NCBI RefSeq assembly: GCF_016584115.1
Contig: NZ_NRSK01000010.1
Coordinates: 1-64,000, forward strand
Origin: Ectothiorhodospira mobilis
Lineage (GTDB): Bacteria; Pseudomonadota; Gammaproteobacteria; Ectothiorhodospirales; Ectothiorhodospiraceae
DNA: 64,000 bases
Direction: 5' to 3'
Part shown: positions 54,204 to 64,000 of the stretch, piece by piece
How positions within the stretch are numbered: the stretch's first letter is position 1
Layout: every line of letters begins with the position of its first letter
The notes under the pieces: generated by a model
Databases searched by the model: none
What the model saw: the letters and a program-made list of their open reading frames with translations, nothing else
What the model was told of the DNA's origin: nothing
Position numbers and translations under genes: made by a program

Positions 54204-56096
54204 ATGCGTTTCCAGGCAGAATATGACGTCATCGTCGTCGGCGGCGGCCACGCCGGCACTGAAGCGGCCCTGGCGGCCGCCCGCATGGGCTGCGCCACGC
54301 TGCTCATCACCCACAACATCGACACCCTGGGCCAGATGAGCTGCAACCCGGCCATCGGCGGCATCGGCAAGGGCCACCTGGTGCGGGAGATCGACGCCCT
54401 GGGGGGCCTCATGGCCCGGGCCGCGGACCGCGCCGGCATCCAGTTCCGCACCCTCAACAGCCGCAAGGGGCCGGCGGTGCGGGCCACCCGCGCCCAGGCG
54501 GACCGGGGCCTGTACAGGGCGGTGGTGCGCCACGCCCTGGAGAACCAGCCGGGGCTGCAGCTGTTCCAGCAGGCGGTGGACGATCTGGTGGTGGAGGGGG
54601 AGCGGGTCACCGGCGTGGTCACCCAGGGGGGGCTGCGCTTCGGCGCCCCCGCCGTGATCCTCACCGTGGGCACCTTCCTCGGCGGCCGCATCCACATCGG
54701 CGAGGTCCATTACGAGGGCGGGCGCGCCGGTGATCCCCCCGCCAACGCCCTGGCACGGCGCCTCAGGGCCCTGCCCCTGCGGGTGGAGCGGCTCAAGACC
54801 GGCACCCCGCCGCGCATCGACGCCCGCAGCATCGATTTCAGCCGCCTCAAGCCGCAACCGGGGGATACCCCGCCGCCGGTGTTCTCCTTCATGGGGCAGG
54901 TGGCGGATCACCCCCGCCAGGTGGACTGCCATATCGCCTGGACGGGGCCGCGCACCCTGGAGATCATCCGCGAGAACCTGCACCGCTCCCCCATGTACAG
55001 CGGCGTCATCGAGAGCGTGGGGCCGCGCTACTGCCCGTCCATCGAGGACAAGGTGGTGCGCTTCGCCGACAAGGACCGCCACCAGATCTTTATCGAACCG
55101 GAGGGGCTGGACACCCACGAGGTCTACCCCAACGGCATCTCCACCAGCCTGGCCTTCGAGGTCCAGGTGGCCCTGGTGCGCTCCATCGAGGGCTTCGAGC
55201 GGGCCCATATCACCCGCCCGGGCTATGCCATCGAATACGACTTCCTCGATCCCCGGGACCTGCACCCGGGGCTGGAGAGCCGGGCCCTGCAGGGGCTGTT
55301 CCTGGCGGGGCAGATCAACGGCACCACCGGCTACGAGGAGGCCGCCGCCCAGGGCCTGCTGGCGGGGGTCAACGCCGCCCGGCGGGTACGCGACCTGCCC
55401 CCCTGGTGCCCCCGCCGGGACGAGGCCTACATGGGCGTGATGGTCGACGATCTCATCACCCGCGGCACCCGCGAGCCCTACCGCATGTTCACCAGCCGCG
55501 CGGAATACCGGCTGCTGCTGCGGGAGGACAACGCCGACCTGCGCCTCACCCCGGTCGGCCGGGAACTGGGGCTGGTGGACGATGCCCGCTGGGCCGCCTT
55601 CGAGGCGCGGCGGGAGGCCATCGCCCGGGAGAACCGCCGCCTGCAGCAGACCTGCCTGAAACCGGAGGCAGTGGCCGCGGATGCCGCCTCGAGGCTGTTC
55701 GGCGGCCCCCTGGCCCGGGAGTACACCCTGCAGGAGCTGCTGCGCCGTCCCGGGGTGGGGTACGCGGATCTCATGCAGATCCCCGGTGCCGGGCCGGGGG
55801 TGGAGGACCCCGGCGTGGCCGGGCAGGTGGAGATCCAGGCCAAGTATGCCGGCTACATCCAGCGCCAGCGGGACGAGGTGGAACGCAGCCGCCGCCTGGA
55901 GGAGACCCCCCTGCCGGCGGATCTGGACTACACCGCCGTCTCCGGCCTCTCCCACGAGGTGCGCCAGAAGCTGGCGCAGCACCGGCCCCACACGGTGGGT
56001 CAGGCCGGGCGCATCCCCGGGGTCACCCCGGCGGCGGTGTCCCTGCTGCTGGTGCACCTGAAAAAACGCGACGCGGACGTAAAGCGCAGTGCCTGA
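54204..56096 (+). CDS. mnmG: tRNA uridine 5-carboxymethylaminomethyl modification enzyme MnmG (GidA)
   Basis: MnmG is the FAD-dependent partner of MnmE that modifies wobble uridine 34 of several tRNAs. The 630-residue protein has the FAD motif [19 protein letters not shown], the region [23 protein letters not shown], and the C-terminal helical domain. Its place upstream of rsmG and parAB, close to the replication origin, is conserved in many bacteria. It overlaps rsmG by eight bases. Confidence 0.96.
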   Translation: MRFQAEYDVIVVGGGHAGTEAALAAARMGCATLLITHNIDTLGQMSCNPAIGGIGKGHLVREIDALGGLMARAADRAGIQFRTLNSRKGPAVRATRAQADRGLYRAVVRHALENQPGLQLFQQAVDDLVVEGERVTGVVTQGGLRFGAPAVILTVGTFLGGRIHIGEVHYEGGRAGDPPANALARRLRALPLRVERLKTGTPPRIDARSIDFSRLKPQPGDTPPPVFSFMGQVADHPRQVDCHIAWTGPRTLEIIRENLHRSPMYSGVIESVGPRYCPSIEDKVVRFADKDRHQIFIEPEGLDTHEVYPNGISTSLAFEVQVALVRSIEGFERAHITRPGYAIEYDFLDPRDLHPGLESRALQGLFLAGQINGTTGYEEAAAQGLLAGVNAARRVRDLPPWCPRRDEAYMGVMVDDLITRGTREPYRMFTSRAEYRLLLREDNADLRLTPVGRELGLVDDARWAAFEARREAIARENRRLQQTCLKPEAVAADAASRLFGGPLAREYTLQELLRRPGVGYADLMQIPGAGPGVEDPGVAGQVEIQAKYAGYIQRQRDEVERSRRLEETPLPADLDYTAVSGLSHEVRQKLAQHRPHTVGQAGRIPGVTPAAVSLLLVHLKKRDADVKRSA

Positions 56097-56757
56097 CACC
56101 CGACCCCCCCAATCCCCCGCATCCTCCCTGCCGCATGCCCGCCGCGCCGAGGACCGGCTGCTGGAGGGGCTCGATGCCCTGGGCCTGGATGCGGCCCTGG
56201 CGCCGCCACTGATGGCCTATCTGGGTCTGCTGCTGCGCTGGAACCGGGCCTACAACCTCACCGCCGTGCGCGATCCCGTGGACATGGTGACCCTGCACCT
56301 GCTGGACAGCCTGGCGGTGCTGCCCCATGTTCAGGGCCCGCGGCTGCTGGATGTGGGCAGCGGCGCCGGACTGCCCGGCATCCCCCTGGCCATCGCCCGG
56401 CCGGAGCTTCGCATCACCCTTCTGGACGCCGTGGCCAAGAAGGTGCGCTTCCTGCGTCAGGCGGCCCTGGAGCTGGGTCTGGGGCACCTGGAGCCGGTGC
56501 ACGCCCGGGTGGAAACCTATCCTGGGCAGCAGGGCTTTGATACAGTCATCAGCCGCGCCTTTGCCGCCACCGGTACCTTCGTGCGCCTGGCTGGCCCCCT
56601 GTGCGCCCCCGGTGGCCGTCTGCTGGCCATGAAGGGCCGCGACGCGGACGACGATGCGGCGGCCCTGCCCGCCGGATGGGGCGTGGCCGCCACCCATCCG
56701 CTCCGGGTACCCGGCCTCCCGGCCGCGCGTCACCTGGTGGAGATCAGAACGTTATGA
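56089..56757 (+). CDS. rsmG: 16S rRNA (guanine(527)-N(7))-methyltransferase RsmG (GidB)
   Basis: RsmG methylates G527 of 16S rRNA with S-adenosylmethionine. The 222-residue protein has the SAM motif [20 protein letters not shown] and the family segment [14 protein letters not shown]. The start is GTG, overlapping the mnmG end. Its stop overlaps the parA start (ATGA). Confidence 0.95.
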   Translation: MPDTRPPQSPASSLPHARRAEDRLLEGLDALGLDAALAPPLMAYLGLLLRWNRAYNLTAVRDPVDMVTLHLLDSLAVLPHVQGPRLLDVGSGAGLPGIPLAIARPELRITLLDAVAKKVRFLRQAALELGLGHLEPVHARVETYPGQQGFDTVISRAFAATGTFVRLAGPLCAPGGRLLAMKGRDADDDAAALPAGWGVAATHPLRVPGLPAARHLVEIRTL

Positions 56758-57566
56758 GCAAGACCCCGGTCCGAATCATCGCCGTTGCCAATCAGAAGGG
56801 GGGCGTGGGCAAGACCACCACCAGCATCAATCTGGCCGCCTCCCTGGCCGCCACCCGCCGGCGCATCCTGCTGGTGGACCTGGACCCCCAGGGCAACGCC
56901 ACCATGGGCAGCGGCGTGGATAAATACGATCTGGAACGCAGTGCCTGCGATGTCCTCATGAAGCGCTGTGCGGCCCCCGAGGCCGTGCTGCAGCCCGAGT
57001 CCGTGGGCTATGCGCTGTTGCCCGCCAACGCGGATCTCACCGTGGCCGAGGTGAACCTGATGACCGCCCTGCGCCGGGAGTACCGGTTGCAGGAGGCCCT
57101 GGCCCCCATCCGCGACGAGTACGACTACATCCTCATCGACTGCCCGCCGTCGCTGAACATGCTCACGGTCAACGCCCTGGTGGCCGCCGGCGGCGTCATC
57201 ATCCCCATGCAGTGCGAGTATTACGCCCTGGAAGGGCTGTCGGCCCTGGTGCAGACCATCGACAGCATCCGCGAATCGGTGAACGGGGAGCTGGAGATCC
57301 ATGGCCTCCTGCGTACCATGTTCGATCCGCGCAACAACCTCTCCACCCAGGTCTCCGAGCAGCTCACGCAGCACTTCGGCGACCGGGTCTACCGCACCGT
57401 CATCCCCCGCAACATCCGGCTGGCGGAGGCCCCGAGCCATGGCCTGCCGGTGATCCTGTATGATAAGACCTCCCGCGGCGCCCTGGCCTACCTGGCCCTG
57501 GCCGGCGAGATCCTCCGCCGCGAGGGCCGCCTGGCCGCCCACGAGGAGATCCCGGGCGTCGCCTGA
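56754..57566 (+). CDS. parA: Chromosome partitioning ATPase ParA (Soj)
   Basis: ParA is the deviant Walker ATPase that moves ParB-parS complexes for chromosome segregation. The 270-residue protein has the KGGVGKTT motif near the N-terminus, LVDLDPQGNAT, DCPPSLNMLT and QCEYYALEG. The ATG at 56754 overlaps the rsmG stop; an in-frame upstream opening lies inside rsmG and was rejected. Confidence 0.96.
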   Translation: MSKTPVRIIAVANQKGGVGKTTTSINLAASLAATRRRILLVDLDPQGNATMGSGVDKYDLERSACDVLMKRCAAPEAVLQPESVGYALLPANADLTVAEVNLMTALRREYRLQEALAPIRDEYDYILIDCPPSLNMLTVNALVAAGGVIIPMQCEYYALEGLSALVQTIDSIRESVNGELEIHGLLRTMFDPRNNLSTQVSEQLTQHFGDRVYRTVIPRNIRLAEAPSHGLPVILYDKTSRGALAYLALAGEILRREGRLAAHEEIPGVA

Positions 57567-57586
57567 ACCAACAGGGCTGTTCCATC

Positions 57587-58450
57587 ATGGCAAGAAGAAA
57601 GACGGGACTGGGCCGCGGGCTGGACGTGCTGCTGTCCAGCGCCGGCCAGGCCGGTCCCGAGAACGACGATCCCTCCCACCTGCGCCAGGTGCCCGTGGAG
57701 CATATCCGCCGCGGCCGCTACCAGCCGCGGGTGAACCTGCGTCCCGAGGCCCTGGAGGAGCTGGCCGCCTCCATCCGCGCCCAGGGGGTGGTGCAGCCCG
57801 TGGTGGTGCGGCCGGTGGAGGAGGGCTTCGAGCTGGTGGCCGGGGAGCGGCGCTGGCGCGCCGCGCAGATGGCCGGCCTGCAGGAGATCCCGGCGGTGGT
57901 GCGGGACATCCCCGATCAGGCCGCGGCGGCCATGGCCCTGATCGAGAACATCCAGCGGGAGGACCTCAACCCCCTGGAGGAATCCTCCGCCCTGCAGCGG
58001 CTCATCCGCGAATTCGGCATGACCCACCAGCAGGTGGCCGAATCCGTGGGCCGTTCCCGCACCGGAGTCACCAACCTGCTGCGCCTGCAGGACCTGGAGG
58101 AAGGGGTCAAGACCCTGGTGGAGGAGGGCGGCCTGGAGATGGGCCATGCCCGCACCCTGCTGGGGCTGACCGGCCCCGCCCAGGTGGAGGCGGCGCGTCG
58201 CGTTGTGGACAAGGGGCTGTCGGTGCGCGAGACCGAACGCCTGGTGCAGTCCATGCTGCAGGAGACCCCCGCCGCGGAACAGAACGCCCAGCGCCCCCGT
58301 AATCCGGACGTGGAGCGCCTGGAATCGGAGCTCTCCGACCGCCTCGGGGCCCCGGTGGACATCCGCTACGATACCCGGGGCCGGGGCCGGCTGGTGATCC
58401 GCTACAACAGCCTGGACGAGCTGGACGGCATCCTCGGCCACATCCGCTGA
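57587..58450 (+). CDS. parB: Chromosome partitioning protein ParB (Spo0J)
   Basis: ParB binds parS and spreads by CTP hydrolysis. The 287-residue protein has an N-terminal GLGRGLDVLL segment, the CTPase fold with GERRWRAAQ and ENIQREDLNPLEE, the helix-turn-helix TQQVAESVGRSRTGVTNLLRL-type region, and a C-terminal dimerisation domain. I could not find a parS-like 16-mer (TGTTTCACGTGAAACA type) in the window by eye. Confidence 0.95.
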   Translation: MARRKTGLGRGLDVLLSSAGQAGPENDDPSHLRQVPVEHIRRGRYQPRVNLRPEALEELAASIRAQGVVQPVVVRPVEEGFELVAGERRWRAAQMAGLQEIPAVVRDIPDQAAAAMALIENIQREDLNPLEESSALQRLIREFGMTHQQVAESVGRSRTGVTNLLRLQDLEEGVKTLVEEGGLEMGHARTLLGLTGPAQVEAARRVVDKGLSVRETERLVQSMLQETPAAEQNAQRPRNPDVERLESELSDRLGAPVDIRYDTRGRGRLVIRYNSLDELDGILGHIR

Positions 58451-58454
58451 CGCC

Positions 58455-58483
58455 TGACGGCGGGGCTTGACGGGCCGTCATTT
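58455..58483 (+). terminator. Possible terminator after parB
   Basis: TGACGGC (58455-58461) pairs with GCCGTCA (58474-58480) around a 12-nt loop, followed by only three T. It lies directly after parB and ahead of the atp promoter. Confidence 0.5.
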
Positions 58484-58508
58484 CCCCGTACGTTATCGGG
58501 AATTTGCA

Positions 58509-58537
58509 TTGACCCCCCAGGGGTGGGCTCTTATAAT
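58509..58537 (+). promoter_or_regulatory. Sigma-70 promoter of the ATP synthase operon
   Basis: TTGACC (58509-58514), a 17-bp spacer and a perfect TATAAT (58532-58537) lie 52 bp upstream of the atpI start. The near-consensus match in such GC-rich DNA fits a strongly expressed operon. The expected transcription start is near 58544. Confidence 0.85.
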
Positions 58538-58588
58538 GCCGCGCTGCTATCCACGGTGCGCGGTCAGTAGGGTGCGCCGGCACAAACA

Positions 58589-59014
58589 GTGGGGCCGCCG
58601 ATCATCGATAGGACAGAACATCCCCTCGCCCAGGCGAGGCTCTGGAACCGGGCCACGAAGACAGTGCTCGGCCTGCAGGCCGGGGTGGTCCTGGGAGGGT
58701 TCATCCTGGGGGCGCTCATCGGGGGGGCTGGTACGGCCTGGGCCGCCGCGACGGGCGGGATCATCAGCCTGGTCGCCACGGCCTGGTTTGCGCTGCGCGT
58801 CTTCCCCAGCCGGAAGCGGGGGCGCCCGGCCAAGGCCATGATGAGAGGGTTCTACGTGGGGGAGGTGCAGAAGATCCTCCTGACGGTGGCCCTGTTTGTG
58901 ATCGCAATCGCCTGGCTGAGGCTGGAGTTCCTGCCCATGTTCCTCACCTACATGGCCGGGCTCATGGCCTTCTGGCTGGCCCTGCTGCCGGTGATGGCCG
59001 GTGCCAACGAGTAA
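58589..59014 (+). CDS. atpI: ATP synthase accessory protein AtpI
   Basis: AtpI is a small membrane protein that assists assembly of the Fo c-ring. The 141-residue protein has four predicted helices: LQAGVVLGGFILGALIGGAG, TGGIISLVATAWFALRV, ILLTVALFVIAIAW and YMAGLMAFWLALLP. The start is GTG at 58589 without a clear ribosome site, so the exact start is uncertain. It is the first gene of the atp operon. Confidence 0.85.
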   Translation: MGPPIIDRTEHPLAQARLWNRATKTVLGLQAGVVLGGFILGALIGGAGTAWAAATGGIISLVATAWFALRVFPSRKRGRPAKAMMRGFYVGEVQKILLTVALFVIAIAWLRLEFLPMFLTYMAGLMAFWLALLPVMAGANE

Positions 59015-59803
<789 letters not shown>

Positions 59804-59806
59804 TGA

Positions 59807-60166
<360 letters not shown>

Positions 60167-60229
60167 AGCGCAGGGGCCTGGAGCCCGCGCCATTCACCCG
60201 ATTCAACCGTCACTAGGGGAGGTAGCAAC

Positions 60230-60700
60230 GTGAATATCAATCTCACGCTGCTCGGTCAGATGATCACCTTCGCCGGGTTGGTGTGGGTCACCATGAAATA
60301 TGTGTGGCCCCCCATCATGAAGGCGATGGAGGAGCGTCAGAAGCAGATCGCTGACGGTCTGGCGGCCGCCGAGCGCGGCAAGCATGAACAGCAGCTTGCC
60401 GAGGAGAAGGCCAAGAAGGTGCTGCAGGAGGCCAAGCAGCAGGCGGCCGATATCGTGGCCAACGCGCAGAAGCGGGCCAACGAGATCGTGGAATCCTCCA
60501 AGGATACCGCGCGGCAGGAGAGCGAGCGGATCAAGGCATCCGCCCAGGCGGAGATCGAGCAGGACGCCGCCCGCGCCCGGGAGGAACTGCGCAAGCAGGT
60601 GGGCCGTCTGGCCGTCTCCGGCGCCGAGCGCATCCTGAAAAAGGAGATCGACGCCAAGTCCCACAATCAGGTGATCGACGACCTGGTGAGCCAGATCTAG
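60230..60700 (+). CDS. atpF: F1Fo ATP synthase subunit b
   Basis: Subunit b is the peripheral stalk. The 156-residue protein has one N-terminal helix ([22 protein letters not shown]) and a long charged coiled coil rich in Ala, Lys and Glu. The start is GTG, preceded by GGGGAGG. Confidence 0.95.
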   Translation: MNINLTLLGQMITFAGLVWVTMKYVWPPIMKAMEERQKQIADGLAAAERGKHEQQLAEEKAKKVLQEAKQQAADIVANAQKRANEIVESSKDTARQESERIKASAQAEIEQDAARAREELRKQVGRLAVSGAERILKKEIDAKSHNQVIDDLVSQI

Positions 60701-60710
60701 GTGCGCGGCC

Positions 60711-61247
60711 ATGTCTGAACAAACCACGGCTGCAAGACCCTACGCCAAGGCGGTGTTCGAGGTCGCAAGGGAGGCCGGCAAGCTGGCCGACTGGTCCGAA
60801 CGGCTGGCATTCATGTCGGCGGTGGCCCGGGACCCGGACATGCGCGGGTTTCTCGACAACCCCCGGATCACCCGTGAGGCCCGGGCCCAGGCCTTCATCG
60901 AGGTCTGCGAGGGGCACATCGACGACCACGGCCGCAACATCCTGCGCCTGCTGGCGGAGAACGGGCGCCTCGCCCTGCTGCCCGAGATCGCCGTCCTCTT
61001 CGAGGAGATGAAGGCCGAGGCGGAGAAGCGGGTGGAGGCCCGGGTGGTCACCGCCCGGGATCTGGACGCCAAGCAGAAGGAAGGCATCGCCAGGGCGCTG
61101 AAGAAGCGTCTCGGCTGCGAGGTGGAGCTCACCTGTGAGGTGGACGACAGCCTCATCGGCGGCGCCGTCATCCGCGCGGGCGATCTGGTCATCGATGGCT
61201 CGGTCCGAGGGCGCCTGGGGCGCCTGGCCAGCAGTCTGAGCCGCTAA
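60711..61247 (+). CDS. atpH: F1Fo ATP synthase subunit delta
   Basis: Subunit delta joins the peripheral stalk to the F1 head. The 178-residue protein has the N-terminal helical bundle ([21 protein letters not shown]) and the C-terminal conserved region [28 protein letters not shown]. It lies 10 bp after atpF. Confidence 0.95.
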   Translation: MSEQTTAARPYAKAVFEVAREAGKLADWSERLAFMSAVARDPDMRGFLDNPRITREARAQAFIEVCEGHIDDHGRNILRLLAENGRLALLPEIAVLFEEMKAEAEKRVEARVVTARDLDAKQKEGIARALKKRLGCEVELTCEVDDSLIGGAVIRAGDLVIDGSVRGRLGRLASSLSR

Positions 61248-61276
61248 GAGGATTCGAGCTAAGAGGATTCCGAACT

Positions 61277-62818
61277 ATGCAACTCAACCCGTCTGAAATC
61301 AGTGAGCTGATCAGTCAGCGCATCAAGAGCTACGAGCCGGCCGCCGAGACGCGCACCGAGGGCACCGTGGTCAGCCTGTCCGACGGCATCGTGCGCCTGC
61401 ACGGGCTGGAGGACGTCATGCAGGGGGAGATGATCGAGTTCCCCGGTGACACCTATGGCCTGGCCCTGAACCTGGAGCGGGACTCGGTGGGCGCCGTGAT
61501 CCTGGGTGACTACAAGCACATCAAGGAAGGCGATACGGTCAAGTGCACCGGCCGCATCCTGGAGGTGCCCGTGGGCGAGGCCCTGCTGGGCCGCGTGGTC
61601 AACTCCCTGGGCATGGCCCTGGACGGCAAGGGCAACATCGACGGCGACGGCACCGCCCCCATCGAGAAGATCGCCCCCGGCGTGATCGACCGCCAGTCCG
61701 TGGACCAGCCCGTGCAGACCGGCCTCAAGGCGGTGGACGCCATGGTCCCCGTGGGCCGGGGTCAGCGTGAGCTGATCATCGGCGACCGCCAGACCGGCAA
61801 GACCGCCCTGGCCGTGGACGCCATCATCAACCAGAAGGGCACCGGCGTGAAGTGCATCTACGTGGCGGTGGGGCAGAAGGCCTCCTCTGTCGCCAACGTG
61901 GTGCGCAAGCTGGAAGAGCACGGCGCCATGGAGCACACCATCGTCGTCGCCGCCACCGCCGCCGAATCCGCCGCCATGCAGTACATCGCCCCCTACGCCG
62001 GCTGCGCCATGGGCGAGTACTTCCGCGACCGCGGCCAGGACGCCCTGATCGTCTACGACGACCTCACCAAGCAGGCCTGGGCCTATCGTCAGGTGTCCCT
62101 GCTGCTGCGCCGTCCGCCGGGCCGCGAGGCGTATCCGGGGGACATCTTCTACCTGCACTCGCGTCTGCTGGAACGGGCCTCCCGGGTCAACGCCGACTAC
62201 GTGGAGCAGTTCACCGGCGGCAAGGTGAAGGGCCAGACCGGGTCCCTGACGGCCCTGCCCATCATCGAGACCCAGGCCGGTGACGTGTCCGCCTTCGTGC
62301 CCACCAACGTGATCTCCATCACCGACGGGCAGATCTTCCTGGAGACCGACCTGTTCAACTCGGGCATCCGTCCGGCCATCAATGCCGGTCTGTCGGTGTC
62401 CCGCGTGGGGGGGTCGGCCCAGACCAAGATCATCAAGAAGCTGGGGGGCGGCGTGCGCCTGGCCCTGGCCCAGTACCGGGAACTGGCCGCCTTCTCCCAG
62501 TTCGCCTCCGATCTGGACGAGGCCACCCGCCGGCAGCTGGAGCGTGGGCAGCGCGTCATGGAGCTCATGAAGCAGAAGCAGTACGCCCCGCTGTCCATCG
62601 GCGAGATGGCCTTCTCCCTCTTCGCCGCCGAGGAGGGCTACCTGGACGACGTCGAGGTGAAGAAGGTGGTGGACTTCGAGACCGCCCTGCACGACTACCT
62701 GCGCTCCAGCCAGCGGGAACTGCTGGACAAGATCAACGAAACCGGCAATTACGGGGACGACATCAAGTCCGGCATGAAGGCCGCCCTGGACGACTTCAAG
62801 GCAAACCACAGCTGGTAA
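61277..62818 (+). CDS. atpA: F1Fo ATP synthase subunit alpha
   Basis: This is the non-catalytic nucleotide-binding F1 subunit, 513 residues long. The P-loop is GDRQTGKTA near residue 170, and the family signature ends in [17 protein letters not shown]. The leader has a 12-base direct duplication, CTAAGAGGATTC, at 61244-61255 and 61259-61270, which gives two GAGGA ribosome-site copies; the second is the one correctly spaced for the ATG at 61277. Confidence 0.97.
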   Translation: MQLNPSEISELISQRIKSYEPAAETRTEGTVVSLSDGIVRLHGLEDVMQGEMIEFPGDTYGLALNLERDSVGAVILGDYKHIKEGDTVKCTGRILEVPVGEALLGRVVNSLGMALDGKGNIDGDGTAPIEKIAPGVIDRQSVDQPVQTGLKAVDAMVPVGRGQRELIIGDRQTGKTALAVDAIINQKGTGVKCIYVAVGQKASSVANVVRKLEEHGAMEHTIVVAATAAESAAMQYIAPYAGCAMGEYFRDRGQDALIVYDDLTKQAWAYRQVSLLLRRPPGREAYPGDIFYLHSRLLERASRVNADYVEQFTGGKVKGQTGSLTALPIIETQAGDVSAFVPTNVISITDGQIFLETDLFNSGIRPAINAGLSVSRVGGSAQTKIIKKLGGGVRLALAQYRELAAFSQFASDLDEATRRQLERGQRVMELMKQKQYAPLSIGEMAFSLFAAEEGYLDDVEVKKVVDFETALHDYLRSSQRELLDKINETGNYGDDIKSGMKAALDDFKANHSW

Positions 62819-62832
62819 TCGGGGGCTGAGTT

Positions 62833-63693
62833 ATGGCAGGCGCAAAAGAGATCCGCGGCCAGATCAAGAGTATCAAGAATACTCAGAAGATCACCAAGGC
62901 CATGGAGATGGTGGCCGCCAGCAAGATGCGCAAGGCGCAGGACCGCATGCTGGAGACCCGCCCCTATGCCGAGAAGATCCGGCAGGTGATCGGGCACGTG
63001 GCGATGGCCAACGCCGAGTACCGTCATCCCTACCTGATCGAGCGGGAGGCGCATCGGGTGGGGATCATCGTCATCTCCACCGACCGCGGCCTGTGCGGGG
63101 GGTTGAACGTCAACCTCTTCAAGAAGACCGTGCAGACCATGAAGGAATGGCAGGCGCAGGGCGCGGAGATCGATTTGTGCCTCGTGGGCAGCAAGGCCCG
63201 GCAGTTCTTCCGCCGCATGGGCGGGAACGTGGTGGCCAATGTGGACAACCTGGGGGACAAGCCGCGCCTGAGCGATCTCATCGGTCCCATCAAGGCCATG
63301 CTCAGCGCCTACGACGAAGGCCATATCGACCGGCTGATCCTGGTGGAGAACGAGTTCGTCAACACCATGACCCAGCGCCCCCGGGTCACCAAGCTGCTGC
63401 CCGTGGAGCCCTCCGAGGAACCCTCGCTGGAGCATCACTGGGACTACATCTATGAGCCGGACACGGCGCCCGTGCTGGACACGCTGCTGACCCGCTACAT
63501 CGAGTCGGTGGTCTATCAGGCCGTCGTCGAGAACGTGGCCTGCGAGATGGCCGCCCGGATGGTGGCCATGAAGTCCGCCTCCGACAATGCGGGCAACCTC
63601 ATCGACGAACTGCAGCTCGTGTACAACAAGGCGCGCCAGGCCGCGATCACCCAGGAGATCTCCGAGATCGTCAGCGGCGCCGCGGCGGTCTGA
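62833..63693 (+). CDS. atpG: F1Fo ATP synthase subunit gamma
   Basis: Subunit gamma is the central rotor shaft. The 286-residue protein has the N-terminal helix [48 protein letters not shown], and the C-terminal helix with the family signature [32 protein letters not shown] in the expected place. It lies between atpA and atpD. Confidence 0.96.
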   Translation: MAGAKEIRGQIKSIKNTQKITKAMEMVAASKMRKAQDRMLETRPYAEKIRQVIGHVAMANAEYRHPYLIEREAHRVGIIVISTDRGLCGGLNVNLFKKTVQTMKEWQAQGAEIDLCLVGSKARQFFRRMGGNVVANVDNLGDKPRLSDLIGPIKAMLSAYDEGHIDRLILVENEFVNTMTQRPRVTKLLPVEPSEEPSLEHHWDYIYEPDTAPVLDTLLTRYIESVVYQAVVENVACEMAARMVAMKSASDNAGNLIDELQLVYNKARQAAITQEISEIVSGAAAV

Positions 63694-63735
63694 GGCCGGC
63701 CCGGTTCAAGATTTCGAGACTAGAGGATTATCAAC

Positions 63736-64000
63736 ATGAGTGCTGGAAACATCGTTGAAATTATCGGCGCGGTGGTGGACGTCGAGTTCCCCCGTGATGC
63801 CGTGCCCAAGGTCTACGATGCCCTCATGGTGGACGAGGTCGGCCTCACCCTGGAGGTCCAGCAGCAGCTGGGGGACGGCGTCGTGCGTACCATCGCCATG
63901 GGTTCCTCCGACGGCCTGCGCCGCGGCATCCAGGTGTCCAACACCGGCAAGCCCATCTCCGTGCCGGTGGGCAAGGCCACCCTGGGGCGCATCATGGACG
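63736..64000 (+). CDS. atpD: F1Fo ATP synthase subunit beta (N-terminal part, cut by the window end)
   Basis: This is the catalytic F1 subunit, of which only the first 88 codons are inside the window. They encode the beta-barrel crown domain: [40 protein letters not shown] and [17 protein letters not shown] lies before the ATG at 63736. The P-loop and catalytic glutamate are beyond the end. Confidence 0.95.
   Translation, partial: MSAGNIVEIIGAVVDVEFPRDAVPKVYDALMVDEVGLTLEVQQQLGDGVVRTIAMGSSDGLRRGIQVSNTGKPISVPVGKATLGRIMD

Noticed and set aside
56754-58600. parS sites or an origin box cluster near parAB
   Set aside because: I searched by eye for TGTTTCACGTGAAACA-like and DnaA-box-like clusters and saw none. 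The gene order suggests the origin is nearby, but not inside the window.

Overview
The window reads as one GC-rich, gene-dense chromosomal segment of a halophilic or haloalkaliphilic gammaproteobacterium, most likely of the family Ectothiorhodospiraceae (Ectothiorhodospira-like). The evidence is the very high GC content, the gammaproteobacterial gene orders (coaBC-dut-algC-argB, engB next to cytochrome c4, mnmG-rsmG-parA-parB-atpIBEFHAGD), system II cytochrome c assembly, and many genes for compatible-solute uptake and synthesis. The taxon is inferred from gene content, not from a marker gene.

Layout. 0-11.6 kb: a complete type II secretion operon gspCDEFGHIJKLMN. It is interrupted between gspF and gspG by a pair of palindromic repeat elements. 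11.7-17.8 kb: an MFS transporter and a feoA-feoB-Cys-rich protein iron(II) operon, divergent from two small periplasmic protein genes (one DUF4198/NikM-like) across a Fur-box-like site. 17.9-21.3 kb: a BamD-like lipoprotein, speA and a YbjN-family protein. 21.3-21.76 kb: no protein gene, but two tandem sibling small-RNA candidates, each with a sigma-E-type promoter, C-rich hairpin loops and an intrinsic terminator. 21.8-28.6 kb: engB, cytochrome c4, resB-ccsB, an EEP-family phosphodiesterase and a fructokinase-like PfkB kinase.

28.8-37 kb holds the most unusual block. A five-gene operon on the minus strand (marR, M20 N-carbamoyl-amino-acid hydrolase, isochorismatase-fold amidase, a carbamoyltransferase whose aspartate-binding residues are replaced, and an AsnB/AsnO-like amidotransferase) is divergent from sucrose synthase. 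I propose it makes and recycles a carbamoylated, amidated amino acid, with N-alpha-carbamoyl-L-glutamine 1-amide, an osmolyte known from Ectothiorhodospira, as the leading candidate product. 37-46.4 kb: an OmpA-like lipoprotein, an MFS transporter, coaBC-dut, an 87-bp tandem repeat array, algC-argB, a DUF4124 protein, pyrE and an exonuclease III homologue. 46.6-53 kb: an osmoprotection block with a BCCT betaine transporter, a proVWX-type ABC transporter and a porin. 53.2-64 kb: another PfkB kinase, the origin-proximal mnmG-rsmG-parAB genes and the F1Fo ATP synthase operon, which runs off the end inside atpD.

The main theme outside housekeeping genes is osmoadaptation: import of betaine, turnover of sucrose (sucrose synthase plus fructokinase-like enzyme), and a likely dedicated locus for a carbamoylated amide solute. 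No tRNA, rRNA, CRISPR array, insertion sequence or prophage was seen.
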